From the NCBI GenBank assembly GCA_902781655.1, contig CACZJZ010000013.1, positions 17,363 to 81,362 of the forward strand: DNA of 64,000 nt, written 5' to 3'. Shown in pieces: positions 43,884 to 51,411 of the stretch. Source of the DNA: an uncultured Lachnospiraceae bacterium. GTDB taxonomy: Bacteria; Bacillota; Clostridia; Lachnospirales; Lachnospiraceae. Each line of letters opens with the position of its first letter. The stretch's first letter is position 1. A program made the translations under genes and the position numbers. Under the pieces are notes generated by a model. It was not told the origin of the DNA. It saw nothing but the letters and a program-made list of their open reading frames with translations, and made no database searches.

Positions 43884-46154
43884 TTACGCCTTTATCTCTT
43901 TAACCAGATGATACAGCCTGCTCTGGAAATCGCCGAGCGGCGGCATCAGCATGCCCATGTGCATCAGCTCATCTCCGCAGCCCTCCGTCTGCGGAACAAA
44001 AGAACCATATCCATTCTCGACATGCGCGGCTCCGCACTCCTCCGTGATCGTATACGCCGCGTCCGGATCGAGTCCTCGCAGGAATGCCAGCCTCGAATTC
44101 GTGGAAGGCCTGCCGAGCACCTGCACATATGTGACCAGCGCCTCGCTCTTGTCCTTCGACACATTCATCCAGCAGTCCCACGGCTCCTTTTCGTCCCAGG
44201 AATGGATCCGATAATAATCTCCATCCGCGACGAGGCCGTGATATCTGTGGTAGCGGGCAATCTGCTCCGGAATCTTCTCCCGGTCCTCCGCCGGCAGCGC
44301 GGCGATGTTGAGCTCATAGCCAAACGTCCCCGCGAGCGCCACATTTGCCCTCGTATCAAACGGCGTCACCCGCCCGACCTGCTCGTTCGGGCACTTCGAG
44401 ACATGCGCGCCCATCGTGGACATCGGATAGATGAGAGAAGTACCCTCCTGGATCCGGAGCCGCTCGATCGCGTCGGTGTCGTCAGAGCACCAGATCTGCG
44501 GGCTGTAATACATCATCCCCGCGTCAAACCGTCCGCCGCCGCCCGAGCAGTTCTCCAGCAGCAGATCCGGGAAGTCCGTGATCAGCCGCTCCTGCATCTC
44601 ATAGAGGCCCAGTACATAGCGGTGCATCAGCTCGCCCTGTCCCTCCGGCGGCAGGCTCATCCCGCCGACATCTGACAGCGTCCGGTTCATGTCCCACTTC
44701 ACGTAGTCGATCGGTGCGCTCTTCAGAATCCGGTACACCCGGCTGTAGATCTCCTCCCGCACTTCCTTTCTCGACAGGTCCAGCACGCACTGATTCCGCG
44801 CGAGCGTCGGATTCCTGTCCTTGATGTGCAGCATCCAGTCCGGATGCTCGCGGCACAGATCCGAATCCGGCGAGATCATCTCCGGCTCAAACCAGATGCC
44901 AAACTTCATGCCAAGTCCCCGGATCCGCTCCACGAGCGGCGCAAGGCCTCCCTTCAGCTTCGTCTCGTTGACAAACCAGTCCCCCAGCGCACAGTTGTCG
45001 TCGTTCCGTGCACCGAACCAGCCGTCGTCCATGACCATCATCTCGACGCCGGCCGCGTGCGCGTCCTTCGCGATCTCATAGATTTTGTCCTGGTCAAAGT
45101 CAAAATACGTGGCCTCCCAGTTGTTGATGAGCACCGGGCGCGGCTTGTCCTTCCACGGGCTGCGGATGATATGGCCGCGGATGAAGTCATGATATGAACG
45201 CGTCATCTGCCCGAGGCCTTCCGCGGAATACGTGAGGGCAGCCTCCGGCGTCTGGAAGCACTCGCCCGGCCCCAGTCTCCAGGCAAAATTCTCGGGGTGA
45301 ATGCCGGTGATAAGCCGCACAGAGCTGAACTGGCTCTTCTCCGCCACCTCCGTGTGATTCCCGGAGTAGATGAGCTGCATGGCGTAGACCTCACCGCTGT
45401 CCTGGGTCGTCCCGGGCGTCACCAGCGCCATGAACGGCGCCGCCTGATGACTCGTCTCGCCACGCGTGCTGCCGATCTGCGTTTTGCCGAAATTCAGCGG
45501 CCGCTGCTGGATCCGCCGCTCCCGCGCCCAGTTTCCGGTGAGCGTCACCGCCTCAAAGCCACGGTCGTCCATATCGATCGAGGCGCTCAGCGCCCTCGTC
45601 AGCACCAGCTTCTGACTGCCGTCGTTGCGGATGAGCGCGCTCCGTGTGATAACGTCCTCCTTTGGGAACACGGAATAAAGCAGCGTCACCTTCACGCCCA
45701 GAACCGGATCCACGAGAAAGAGAGACAGCGTCTCCACCATGTCGGTCAGCATACCGTCCTCTCTGCGGACGCCGTCGTCCTTCCCCGGAAAGGCGGACGG
45801 CAGGCCCGTCAGCTGCGGCTTCCCCTTCTCAATCGAATAAGAGTCATAGAAAAGCTCGGTTCCATGCTGATTCTGCTCATTCGCAAGATCGAGCGCCGCC
45901 TCGCGGTAGTCCCCCACGCCGGCCGTCGGATACTCAAACGGCAGCGCGTTCAGAAATGTCCCCTTCTCCCGCGGAAGACGGAGCGGCTGCGGATACTCAT
46001 GAAGCCGCAGCAGATACGTTCCGCCCGTGTGTGCCACCTTCCGTCCGTAATAAATGTGCGCGACATATCCTTCCTCCGTCACGCCGATCATGTACGTGGT
46101 GTGGCATGTGTCCAGTTTGAAAATCCGTTTCCCGCTGTCGTACAGAATAGCCAT
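43884..46154 (-). CDS. Alpha-galactosidase, glycoside hydrolase family 36
   Basis: 756-residue cytoplasmic GH36 enzyme hydrolysing alpha-1,6-galactosides such as raffinose or melibiose. N-terminal beta-sandwich, central TIM barrel with nucleophile Asp in YVKWDMNRTLSD and acid/base Asp in WCSDDTDAIERL. VMDDGWFGARNDD and LENCSGGGGRFD are further GH36 signatures. No signal peptide. ATG 46154 follows AGGAGGGTAAG. No sugar transporter lies next to it; the downstream MATE gene is the only partner. Confidence 0.95.
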   Translation of the reverse strand: MAILYDSGKRIFKLDTCHTTYMIGVTEEGYVAHIYYGRKVAHTGGTYLLRLHEYPQPLRLPREKGTFLNALPFEYPTAGVGDYREAALDLANEQNQHGTELFYDSYSIEKGKPQLTGLPSAFPGKDDGVRREDGMLTDMVETLSLFLVDPVLGVKVTLLYSVFPKEDVITRSALIRNDGSQKLVLTRALSASIDMDDRGFEAVTLTGNWARERRIQQRPLNFGKTQIGSTRGETSHQAAPFMALVTPGTTQDSGEVYAMQLIYSGNHTEVAEKSQFSSVRLITGIHPENFAWRLGPGECFQTPEAALTYSAEGLGQMTRSYHDFIRGHIIRSPWKDKPRPVLINNWEATYFDFDQDKIYEIAKDAHAAGVEMMVMDDGWFGARNDDNCALGDWFVNETKLKGGLAPLVERIRGLGMKFGIWFEPEMISPDSDLCREHPDWMLHIKDRNPTLARNQCVLDLSRKEVREEIYSRVYRILKSAPIDYVKWDMNRTLSDVGGMSLPPEGQGELMHRYVLGLYEMQERLITDFPDLLLENCSGGGGRFDAGMMYYSPQIWCSDDTDAIERLRIQEGTSLIYPMSTMGAHVSKCPNEQVGRVTPFDTRANVALAGTFGYELNIAALPAEDREKIPEQIARYHRYHGLVADGDYYRIHSWDEKEPWDCWMNVSKDKSEALVTYVQVLGRPSTNSRLAFLRGLDPDAAYTITEECGAAHVENGYGSFVPQTEGCGDELMHMGMLMPPLGDFQSRLYHLVKEIKA

Positions 46155-46200
46155 CTTACCCTCCTTGATTTTCCCTCATCCGGTGCGCCTGCACCGAGAC

Positions 46201-47058
46201 TCAGCCCTCCGGCTCCTCCAGCCGCTCGCTCTGCTCGTCCGCCACGCGCACCATCCAGTTCTCCGCGATCTGCGCGCTCCGCGTGATCTCCTGGTGCTTC
46301 TCCCGCTCCTTCACGTAGATATAACCGAAGACGCTGTATGTCAGCGCTCCGACAAAATTCACGAGCAGGTCCTTCATCGTGTCGATAATGCCGATGTCCA
46401 GATATCCTCCGTCGATCACATACGTCTTTCCCGACGCCGTCTCGATCGTCGTCTTCGTGATATTCCGCACCGCGATCGGAATCTGCTGATGCGTCGGGTC
46501 GAGCGTCACCGACTGGAACGACCGCACGATGAAATCCTTCTGCATGTCCTGCCCGAAGAACTGATCCCCTGCAAACTCAATGAATTCCCAGCACACGCCC
46601 ACTGTCATGGAGAAGCAGAACGCCACCATGGCCAGATAAAAGGGCGACAGGTTCATCCGCTTCGTGTGCCGGTTCATCAGATCGATCATGGAGAATCCGA
46701 CCGCCGCGCACAGAAATCCGTTGATCGTGTGGAGCACCGTGTCCCAGCCGGGGATATTGATGTAGAAATTATCGACTTCCCCGAGAATCTCCGCCGCAAA
46801 GATAAAGAGATAAATGGAAGCCTCGAAAAAAGGCGGAATTTCAATCTTGAAATGGTCCTCCATGAAGCTCGGAATCAGAAACAAAATCAGAGAAAGCGCG
46901 CAGATTGCCACGCCTTCCCAGTTTCTGATCCAGAACTGCCGGACCATACAGCAAATGACAAGAATGCGCAATACAGAATAGACGATAAACGCCCTCCTGC
47001 TGCTGCGAATCCGGTTTCGAAGATACCCTGCATACTTTGCCGGCGATGAACCTTTCAT
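46201..47058 (-). CDS. Polytopic membrane protein (YjdF/DUF2238-like)
   Basis: 285-residue protein with about six hydrophobic segments between residues 25 and 150 and again near 225-245. The pattern GWDTVLHTINGFLCAAVGF, then VCWEFIEFAGDQFFG and DTMKDLLVNFVGAL, resembles YjdF/DUF2238 membrane proteins, but the resemblance is by eye. A hydrophilic domain (about residues 165-220) separates the last two helices. Start ATG 47058 follows GGAGGCAGAT. It lies 30 bp after the DegV gene. Function unknown. Confidence 0.75.
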   Translation of the reverse strand: MKGSSPAKYAGYLRNRIRSSRRAFIVYSVLRILVICCMVRQFWIRNWEGVAICALSLILFLIPSFMEDHFKIEIPPFFEASIYLFIFAAEILGEVDNFYINIPGWDTVLHTINGFLCAAVGFSMIDLMNRHTKRMNLSPFYLAMVAFCFSMTVGVCWEFIEFAGDQFFGQDMQKDFIVRSFQSVTLDPTHQQIPIAVRNITKTTIETASGKTYVIDGGYLDIGIIDTMKDLLVNFVGALTYSVFGYIYVKEREKHQEITRSAQIAENWMVRVADEQSERLEEPEG

Positions 47059-47088
47059 ATCTGCCTCCGCGTGCCGCGCTCTGCGCAT

Positions 47089-48087
47089 TTATTTCCTCTG
47101 GTTCAGCCGCTCCCCGATCTTCTCGTTTGTGTACGAGATCGTATCCGCGACCTTCGCTGCCTTCTGCTCCAGATTCTCGAGATGCTGCTGGACCGGATCC
47201 AACTGCACAGCCCCGCCGAGGTCAAAGGCCACGATCCCAACCAGTCCCGGACCGGTGTGGATGGCAAGAGACGACACAATCTGCTTCTCCTCGATAATAT
47301 TTGCCTCCGGAAACCGCTCAAGAATCAGCTTTTTGGCCTGCTCCGCGCCGGCCTTCCCGTCCCCGTTCAGAATGACAATCCAGCATTTCGACACATCCGT
47401 CCCCGCCGGGAGCACGTAATCGACCAGCTTCTCCACGCCCCGCGCGGCGCCGCGGAGCTTCGCGACTGTGTAATAAACTCCCTCCCGCGTGCAGGAAATA
47501 ATCGGCTTGATGTTCAGAATTTTGCCGACCAGCGCGACGGAAGGCGTGATGCGCCCGCCCTTCTTCAGATAATCCAGCGTGTTCATGTAGTACCCGAGCC
47601 GCACATCGTAGATTTTGCTCTCCAGCGCTTTCGTCAGGCTGTCAAAATCTCTGCCGGCCGCGAGTTCTCTCGCCGCATAGACGGCGAAAATGCCGCTTCC
47701 CATGGAGATATTCTTTGTATCGAACGCATACACCTTCGACTGCGGATGCTCTTCCCGGTACTCCCCGAGCGCCATATGCATCGACTGAAATGTCGAACTC
47801 ATCGCGCCGGAAATCGCGACGCAGATGAAATTCTCATACCCGTCCGCGTGCGCGGCTTCGATGACATCGAGCACCTCCGCGGCATTGATCGCGGCCGTCT
47901 TCGGAACTTCCTCATCAAAATGCCGGTAGACATACAGTGGATTGGACTGCTCCAGTTCCGTGTCCGTGTAGGCGCGGTCATGATAGTGGATCGTCAGCGG
48001 CACAATACGGATGTCAAACTTCGCCGCCAGCGCGGCGGACACATCGCATCCCGAATCACATATCACAGCAGTTTTGGTTGGATTCAT
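47089..48087 (-). CDS. DegV family fatty-acid-binding protein
   Basis: 332-residue DegV-fold protein. DegV/FakB proteins bind a fatty acid and present it to FakA kinase for phospholipid synthesis. Conserved features: VICDSGCDV near the N-terminus, AISGAMSSTFQS, and the LDYLKKGGRITP motif. No fakA gene is nearby. Its ATG overlaps the helicase stop (ATGA, 48084-48087), so the two are translated together. An ~20-residue C-terminal coil is added. Confidence 0.9.
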   Translation of the reverse strand: MNPTKTAVICDSGCDVSAALAAKFDIRIVPLTIHYHDRAYTDTELEQSNPLYVYRHFDEEVPKTAAINAAEVLDVIEAAHADGYENFICVAISGAMSSTFQSMHMALGEYREEHPQSKVYAFDTKNISMGSGIFAVYAARELAAGRDFDSLTKALESKIYDVRLGYYMNTLDYLKKGGRITPSVALVGKILNIKPIISCTREGVYYTVAKLRGAARGVEKLVDYVLPAGTDVSKCWIVILNGDGKAGAEQAKKLILERFPEANIIEEKQIVSSLAIHTGPGLVGIVAFDLGGAVQLDPVQQHLENLEQKAAKVADTISYTNEKIGERLNQRK

Positions 48088-50336
48088 CCTGCATCCCTCC
48101 TATCTGACCCGGGTGCCGCGCTCCCTGCGGTACCCGACAGCAGCGGCGTCAGCTTGCCGTCCGACAGAATCGTGATCTTCTTTGTCGCGCGCGAAATCGC
48201 CGTGTACAGCCTGTGCCGGGTCAGAAGACGTTTCTCCTCCGAGACCGGGCAGGTCCGCTCGTCCGCATCCGGCAGAATCACCTCATCGAACTCCAGTCCC
48301 TTGGCGTACTGGAGCTCAATGAGAAAGATGCCCTGCGCCGGCAGCTTCTCATCCCCGCGGATCAGCGGCGGCGCGCTCTCTCCCAGCAGCTCCCGCACTC
48401 TCCGGAGCGACCTGCGGTTCTGACAGATCACCGCGATGAGGCCGCTCTTATTCTCTGCCTGAGCAATAGCCTCCCGGAGCAGCGCCGCGTATTCCGCGTG
48501 ATTTCTGCACGCCCGGATCACCGGCTCAAGACCCGGCCGCTGCACCGATCTTGCCTGCAGCTTCTGGTCCTCCGGCAGCAGCCCGGCGAACAGCGCCGTG
48601 ATCTCAGGCGAGGAGCGGTAGCTTGTCTGCAGCGGCAGTTCCACCGTTTCTTTTCCACGCCCGGCAAAAATCTCGTGAATCCGCCGGAACGAGACCGTCC
48701 CCTCCCGGATCGACTGAAACTCGTCTCCCAGCAGCATAAACCGCGCGTTCGGAAAATACTTTGCGAGCGTCATGAGCTGAGCCTCGGTGTAATCCTGCAC
48801 CTCGTCAATCATGACATACTGTGCCATCCGGTCGCATTCGCCGGTCAGCGCCATCCTGACATAGAGCCACTCGATGGCGGTGAGGTGTTTCTTCCCGAGA
48901 ATCCGTTTCCCGATGTGCTCATAATTGAGCCAGCCGTACTCCCGGATCATCTTGAACGCGCCGCCGTAATTGTTGACGATCTCGTTCTCCTCCGCAATGC
49001 TGAGCCGGTCGTCCCCGGCCGCTCTCTCAGACTCTGCCGAAGCATCCCAGGTCCTCCGCCGCGTTCTGTCCATCTCACCGCGTTCTGTCCCGTCCTCCCG
49101 GTCCGCGTCGTCTTCCATCCGGCCTCCGCGCCGCCCGGACTCTTCCGCTTTGGTATCGTCCCGTCCGTCTGACAAGGAAGCATCCTCATCCTCGTCCGCG
49201 CCGCCGCGCCTTCGCCGCAGCGAAACCCTCGCGCGCTCGAGCAGCTCTTCCTCCGCCACATGCGTGAGCCGAACGCCCGTCTCGATCCTGCCGTCATACT
49301 GCGCCAGAATCTCCAGAATCGTATTCCGCTGCAGAACGCATCTGCCCTTCTGACTGATCGGATTGATGTCCTCCGCCGTCAGCCTGTATCCCGGCAGCGC
49401 CGCATCGATCCGCCGCAGATTCTCCGCCGTCGTCTCCTCCGCCGCGCCGCCCGGAACATGCAGTCCGTTCATCAGCTCCTGCCACGTCATCGTGTTCGGA
49501 TTCTGCTCGCCGAGATCCGGCAGCACGCCGGAAATGTACTGCTGAAACACCGGATTCAGCGTCAGCAGATAGACATCGCCCGGCCGCAGCGTCTTGCGGT
49601 GATGGTAAAACAGATAGGCGATCCGCTGCAGGAGCACGCTTGTTTTGCCGCTGCCAGCAATGCCGTTCACCAGCAGCACCGGCACATCCGGATACCGGAT
49701 GACCGCGTTCTGCTCCTTCTGAATCGTCACCGTGATCGCCTGCATTTTATCCGTCCGCTGCTTTGACAGCGACTCGAGCAGCATCGGATCCTCAATGGCC
49801 ACGGACGTGTCAAAATACGCGTTCAGCCTGTCCCTGTTCAGATCGAACTGTCGCCGCAGCTTCAGATCCACGTCGATCCGCCGGTCGTTCACCATGTAAA
49901 ACGTGCGCCCGTTGTCCTGATTGTAATACGTCTCCGCGATCGGCGAGCGCCAGTCCACAATCATCTGGTCGATCCCGTTGTCCGCAGCCAGCGCCGCGCG
50001 TCCGATGTAATAGCTCTCCGGCTCCTCGTCCGGCTCGAACTGCAGCGTGACTCTGGCAAAATATGGCGCCTCGAGCAGCATCCTGACCTTCTTCAGATTG
50101 TCCGACAGCACCGCCGACTTCACATTGTAGCTGTCGATATACCGGTTCCAGGTCTCGATCTCGCCGTACATCTCCGTCTTGACCTCGTCGTCCGCCGTGT
50201 CAAAACGCAGATTGTCCCGGATGTCATTCTTCTCGTCCGACGCCGTCGCGTTCAGCTCCTCGATCTCCTGCTCTTCCAGCTTGCCGTACACCTCCGAAAG
50301 GTGCTCCTGCTCTTCCTCAAAAATCTTCTTATCCAT
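48084..50336 (-). CDS. HelD-like superfamily 1 helicase
   Basis: 750-residue UvrD/Rep-type ATPase of the HelD group, which in Firmicutes clears stalled RNA polymerase. N-terminal coiled coil (EEEQEHLSEVYGKLEEQEIE), Walker A in VNGIAGSGKTSVLLQR, Walker B region DEVQDYTEAQLM and motif VI-like LYTAISRATKKI. Start ATG 50336 (MDKKIFEEEQ) has a weak ribosome site. A roughly 73-residue low-complexity stretch rich in Arg, Glu, Asp and Gly (nt about 49000-49220) is inserted between the motor domains. Coupled with DegV. Confidence 0.9.
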   Translation of the reverse strand: MDKKIFEEEQEHLSEVYGKLEEQEIEELNATASDEKNDIRDNLRFDTADDEVKTEMYGEIETWNRYIDSYNVKSAVLSDNLKKVRMLLEAPYFARVTLQFEPDEEPESYYIGRAALAADNGIDQMIVDWRSPIAETYYNQDNGRTFYMVNDRRIDVDLKLRRQFDLNRDRLNAYFDTSVAIEDPMLLESLSKQRTDKMQAITVTIQKEQNAVIRYPDVPVLLVNGIAGSGKTSVLLQRIAYLFYHHRKTLRPGDVYLLTLNPVFQQYISGVLPDLGEQNPNTMTWQELMNGLHVPGGAAEETTAENLRRIDAALPGYRLTAEDINPISQKGRCVLQRNTILEILAQYDGRIETGVRLTHVAEEELLERARVSLRRRRGGADEDEDASLSDGRDDTKAEESGRRGGRMEDDADREDGTERGEMDRTRRRTWDASAESERAAGDDRLSIAEENEIVNNYGGAFKMIREYGWLNYEHIGKRILGKKHLTAIEWLYVRMALTGECDRMAQYVMIDEVQDYTEAQLMTLAKYFPNARFMLLGDEFQSIREGTVSFRRIHEIFAGRGKETVELPLQTSYRSSPEITALFAGLLPEDQKLQARSVQRPGLEPVIRACRNHAEYAALLREAIAQAENKSGLIAVICQNRRSLRRVRELLGESAPPLIRGDEKLPAQGIFLIELQYAKGLEFDEVILPDADERTCPVSEEKRLLTRHRLYTAISRATKKITILSDGKLTPLLSGTAGSAAPGSDRRDAG

Positions 50337-50435
50337 ACCAATCCAAACCAATTTCTGCAAATTTCGCGTCAATGCGGATCCTGCCGGAAATCCTCTGTAT
50401 CAAAATAGTATACCATGCCCCGCCTGACAGATGGG

Positions 50436-50472
50436 TAAAATAAAAGCCCAGAAATCAAAGATTTCCAGACTT
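50436..50472 (-). terminator. Orphan terminator, probably the displaced tRNA-Met terminator
   Basis: Minus strand: AAGTCTGGAAATC and GATTTCTGGGCTT pair fully (with G-U wobbles) around TTT and are followed by TTATTTTA. It begins 6 bases beyond the copy of the tRNA-Met 3' end at 50479-50495, which is where a terminator for that tRNA would be expected if the intervening element were absent. Confidence 0.75.
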
Positions 50473-50478
50473 GTGACG

Positions 50479-50495
50479 TAGCGAGGGGGGACTTG
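50479..50495. repeat. Copy of the tRNA-Met 3' end (distal attachment site)
   Basis: TAGCGAGGGGGGACTTG equals the last 18 bases of the tRNA-Met gene at 51166-51183 apart from one G in the G-run, in the same orientation. Such a direct repeat is the usual footprint of site-specific integration into the 3' end of a tRNA gene. Confidence 0.8.
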
Positions 50496-50539
50496 GTTCG
50501 ATCGGGCGGCATGTATCAAGCCATATGGAAGAGGACAGC

Positions 50540-50568
50540 ATGACGCTTTCGTTATTTTCCGGCATAAT
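50540..50568 (+). promoter_or_regulatory. Predicted promoter of the antitoxin gene
   Basis: ATGACG (50540-50545), 17 bases, CATAAT (50563-50568), directly followed by operator-like repeats. Confidence 0.5.
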
Positions 50569-50570
50569 AT

Positions 50571-50598
50571 ACTTAGTTCATTACTAAGTTTACTAAGT
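50571..50598. promoter_or_regulatory. Operator-like repeats before the antitoxin gene
   Basis: ACTTAGT (50571-50577), ACTAAGT (50583-50589) and ACTAAGT (50592-50598): one inverted pair plus a direct copy, between the -10 and the ribosome site. RelB/DinJ-type ribbon-helix-helix antitoxins bind such short repeats to repress their own operon. Confidence 0.6.
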
Positions 50599-50614
50599 TG
50601 TGAAAGGAAATATT

Positions 50615-50875
50615 ATGAAAGATAGCAATACCGTAACCTGTTCCTTTACCATGGACAGGGATACTTATAACACCTACAAGAGCATCGTTACCAGGAATGG
50701 TGAAAATGTAAAGGGTAACATTATTAAGTACATGGAACTTGTCATCGAATACAATACTCCAAACCCAGAAACAATAGAGGCCATTGAGGAAGTCCAGCGT
50801 ATGAAAGCCGACCCGACAATCGGAAAGACTTATGACTCTGTAGACGATATGATGAGGGACCTGCTCAATGTATAA
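50615..50875 (+). CDS. RelB/DinJ-like antitoxin
   Basis: 86-residue protein with the make-up of type II antitoxins of the RelB/DinJ family. The N-terminal ribbon-helix-helix (VTCSFTMDRDTYNTYKSIV) and the C-terminal toxin-binding tail (EAIEEVQRM, then DSVDDMMRDLLNV) match that pattern. Start at ATG 50615 (MKDSNTV) after AAAGGAAAT; a GTG 15 bases upstream overlaps the ribosome site. Base composition is AT-richer than the neighbours. Its stop overlaps the start of a truncated toxin gene. Probably still made, autoregulated and without its own partner. Confidence 0.75.
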   Translation: MKDSNTVTCSFTMDRDTYNTYKSIVTRNGENVKGNIIKYMELVIEYNTPNPETIEAIEEVQRMKADPTIGKTYDSVDDMMRDLLNV

Positions 50876-50984
50876 AATCAGACCATCTGCAAAGCAGCCA
50901 CATATATGCAGTGGTATACGGTGGCATGTTGTTATGTGGCTGAGAGCCGCTATAATCCGGCGCATTCCTCCGGCATGTCACTGA
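50868..50984 (+). pseudogene. Truncated YafQ/RelE-type toxin gene
   Basis: An ATG overlapping the antitoxin stop (AATGTATAA) opens with MYKIRPSAK, the usual N-terminus of YafQ/RelE-family mRNA interferases. After about nine codons the similarity ends and the frame closes at 50984 (38 codons). The RNase fold, about 90 residues, is missing. The overlap is exactly the arrangement of an intact antitoxin-toxin pair. Confidence 0.65.
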
Positions 50985-51165
50985 GAAGATGAAGGAAAGA
51001 GAAAATGATATGCTCCGTAACGCAAAAATCTGCTGAGCAAATCACTCAGCAGACCGTCTCAAATCATGGGGCAAATATAGGGCAGAACATTGAGTTATTC
51101 TGCTGTGTCCTGCAATCAGGAATGCCGCAAATGCGCGGTTTGCAGAACCATGCTTTCTTAAAAAA
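50985..51165. other. Non-coding part of the integrated element
   Basis: No ORF with a ribosome site. Contains a perfect 9-bp-arm hairpin (51029-51037 / 51045-51053) and the direct repeats GGGGCAAATA and AGGGCAGAA (51068-51087). Confidence 0.5.
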
Positions 51166-51239
51166 TAGCGAGGGGGGGACTTGAACCCTCGACACTGCGG
51201 GTATGAACCGCATGCTCTAGCCAGCTGAGCTACCTCGCC
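51166..51239 (-). tRNA. tRNA-Met (anticodon CAT)
   Basis: 74-base cloverleaf on the minus strand: acceptor GGCGAGG/CCTCGCT, D-arm GCTC...GAGC, anticodon stem TGCGG/CCGCA with loop TTCATAC, T-arm GAGGG-TTCAAGT-CCCCC, discriminator A, no encoded CCA. The acceptor pairing and start G fit elongator tRNA-Met rather than the initiator; an Ile2 (lysidine) identity is less likely. TTTTTT follows directly, but the hairpin terminator seems to have been moved 670 bp away by an insertion. Confidence 0.95.
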
Positions 51240-51356
51240 ATAAACGCTTCAAAAAGTTTCAAGCGCTCGCGTTTTGCAACGCAAGTGTTATATTACCGTA
51301 TCCTTCTGATTTGCGCAAGAACTTTTTACACGAAAAGCCACAAAACTTTTTGCGCG

Positions 51357-51384
51357 AAAAGGATGGGATTACTCCCATCCTTTT
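51357..51384 (-). terminator. Rho-independent terminator of clpB
   Basis: AAAAGGATGGGA-TTAC-TCCCATCCTTTT, a perfect 12-bp stem just after the clpB stop on the minus strand. The outer A/T runs give a T-tract in both directions. Confidence 0.9.
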
Positions 51385-51411
51385 GCGCGATGCTATATTG
51401 TCGATTCTCCG

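Larger units (their letters stand above)
50479..51183. mobile_element. Small integrated element or remnant at tRNA-Met
   Basis: About 690 bp bounded by direct repeats of the tRNA-Met 3' end. It holds an AT-richer antitoxin gene with its promoter and operator, the start of a ruined toxin gene, a TCTGCTGAG/CTCAGCAGA hairpin (51029-51053) and two GGGCA(A/G)A repeats (51069-51086). The latter resemble integrase arm sites. No integrase gene remains, so it is probably a decayed integrative element or a mini-element moved in trans. Confidence 0.7.
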
